Origin: Microbacterium hominis
GTDB lineage: Bacteria > Actinomycetota > Actinomycetes > Actinomycetales > Microbacteriaceae
Length of the DNA stretch: 64,000 bases
Assembly (NCBI RefSeq): GCF_013282805.1
Contig: NZ_CP054038.1
Coordinates: 1,426,001-1,490,000 of the forward strand
Reading direction: 5' to 3'
Both the position numbers and the translations under genes were made by a program. The notes beneath the pieces are model-generated. The model did no database searches. It was not told the origin of the DNA and was given only the letters and a program-made list of their open reading frames with translations. Position 1 is the stretch's first letter. Each line of letters begins with the position of its first letter. Below, one piece after another: positions 63,585-64,000 of the stretch.

Positions 63585-64000
63585 ATGGATCTGGGGTCCT
63601 TCCTCTCGACGTTCGACGCTGAACCGGGTTATCTCGACTGGGCGGCGTTCGGCCCGCTGTCGACGACGGTGCGCGCCGATCTCCACGCCGATGCGGAGCT
63701 CCTCGGCGCCGGTCGCGCATCGGGCATCGAGCTGGTCGCCGAACACGAGCCCGAGGCGCGCGAGCTGCTGGCAGACCTGCTCGACGCCGACGTCGAGCAG
63801 GTGACGCTGCAGCCGTCCACGACGTACGGCCTCATGCACGCGCTGTACGGCCTGGCGGGCAGCCTCATGCTCTCTCGGGCGGAGTTCCCCAGCCTCACGG
63901 TGCCCGCCACGCGCGCGGCGGACGCGCTCGGATCGCTCGAGCTGCAGTGGCTGGAGCTGACCGACGGGTTCGTCACGCCCGATGTCGTGCGCACCGCGCT
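63585..64000 (+). CDS. aminotransferase class V-fold protein, 5' part
   Basis: The frame runs from GTG 63582 or ATG 63585 off the right edge (about 138 codons seen). The protein begins MDLGSFLSTFDAEPGYLDWAAFGPLS, the usual N-terminus of class V PLP enzymes where the substrate-binding loop lies, and continues with VTLQPSTTYGLMHALYGLAG, matching the PLP-phosphate region (Ser/Thr then small residues). The PLP-lysine is outside the window. Likely a cysteine-desulfurase-like or kynureninase-like enzyme; the subgroup cannot be resolved. Confidence 0.7.
   Translation, partial: MDLGSFLSTFDAEPGYLDWAAFGPLSTTVRADLHADAELLGAGRASGIELVAEHEPEARELLADLLDADVEQVTLQPSTTYGLMHALYGLAGSLMLSRAEFPSLTVPATRAADALGSLELQWLELTDGFVTPDVVRTA

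Overview
The window is about 70% GC, and nearly every kilobase carries a gene with actinobacterial features. These include GTG starts, GTGA/ATGA stop-start overlaps, many leaderless starts behind TANNNT -10 boxes, DUF501/DUF4307-type proteins, and the order ispE, ABC-F, tRNA-Gln, glmU, prs, rplY (L25), pth, mfd, mazG, eno, ftsB. I read it as a chromosomal segment of a Microbacterium-like member of the Microbacteriaceae. I saw no phage, insertion sequence, CRISPR array or rRNA. The genus is inferred from gene content, not from a marker search.

Layout. 1-2.6 kb: end of an aldo/keto reductase, ispE, and an Eis-type acetyltransferase. 2.7-5.9 kb: a complete OpuC/ProU-type osmolyte ABC importer (ATPase, two permeases, binding lipoprotein). 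6-8.2 kb (minus): a persulfide-response operon with a CoA-disulfide reductase/rhodanese fusion, a CstR-like repressor that lacks the copper-ligand histidine, and a 55-aa cysteine-rich protein. Two 16-bp palindromic operators lie in front of it. 8.3-13.3 kb: ABC-F ATPase, MarR regulator, tRNA-Gln, glmU, prs. 13.4-18.8 kb: an extracytoplasmic flavin redox module (FMN-binding lipoprotein, ApbE flavin transferase, RnfD/NqrB-like membrane protein fused to a ferredoxin-reductase domain) facing an OmpR-type two-component system. 18.8-19.9 kb: remains of a MacB-like ABC exporter, with a 5'-truncated permease and an ATPase carrying a frameshift and lacking its ABC signature. 20-24 kb: an SDR epimerase, a BBE-like flavin oxidase, gnd and a 39-aa membrane peptide.

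24.3-30 kb: L25, pth, a Pro-rich membrane protein, mfd. 30-35.4 kb: two tandem sensor kinases, a NarL-type regulator and an orphan TRAP-type binding lipoprotein. The first kinase keeps its ATP-binding boxes but has Ala in place of the phospho-accepting His. The second keeps the His but has lost the ATP-binding boxes. I infer that they work as an obligate trans-phosphorylating pair, and I consider this the most novel system in the window. 35.5-40.8 kb: a hexapeptide-repeat protein of the gamma-carbonic-anhydrase family without zinc ligands, ppc, nhaA behind a structured leader, mazG. 41-47 kb: hisS, an APC permease, an SGNH hydrolase, a DUF4442 thioesterase-like protein, a GntR/YtrA regulator coupled to a DUF1648-like membrane protein, an O-methyltransferase. 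47-52.4 kb: eno, ftsB, DUF501, a membrane-anchored subtilase, an NDH-2, tRNA-Leu(UAA). 52.5-60.4 kb: an alanine-racemase-like enzyme with a lactone oxidase, LemA, two HTH_42 (AlkZ/YcaQ-like) proteins of which one lacks the catalytic motif, and threonine ammonia-lyase. 60.4-64 kb: greA behind a run of 30 G, a DUF4307 protein, a small membrane protein, a TrhA/hemolysin-III protein, a cis-prenyltransferase, and the start of a class-V aminotransferase.

The housekeeping backbone (isoprenoid, UDP-GlcNAc and PRPP supply, translation, transcription-coupled repair, glycolysis and anaplerosis, division) is interrupted by accessory blocks at about 1.2-8.1, 13.4-24 and 30-40 kb. Most of the unusual biology is in those blocks. 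No stretch longer than 300 bases lacks a gene, a pseudogene or a described leader.
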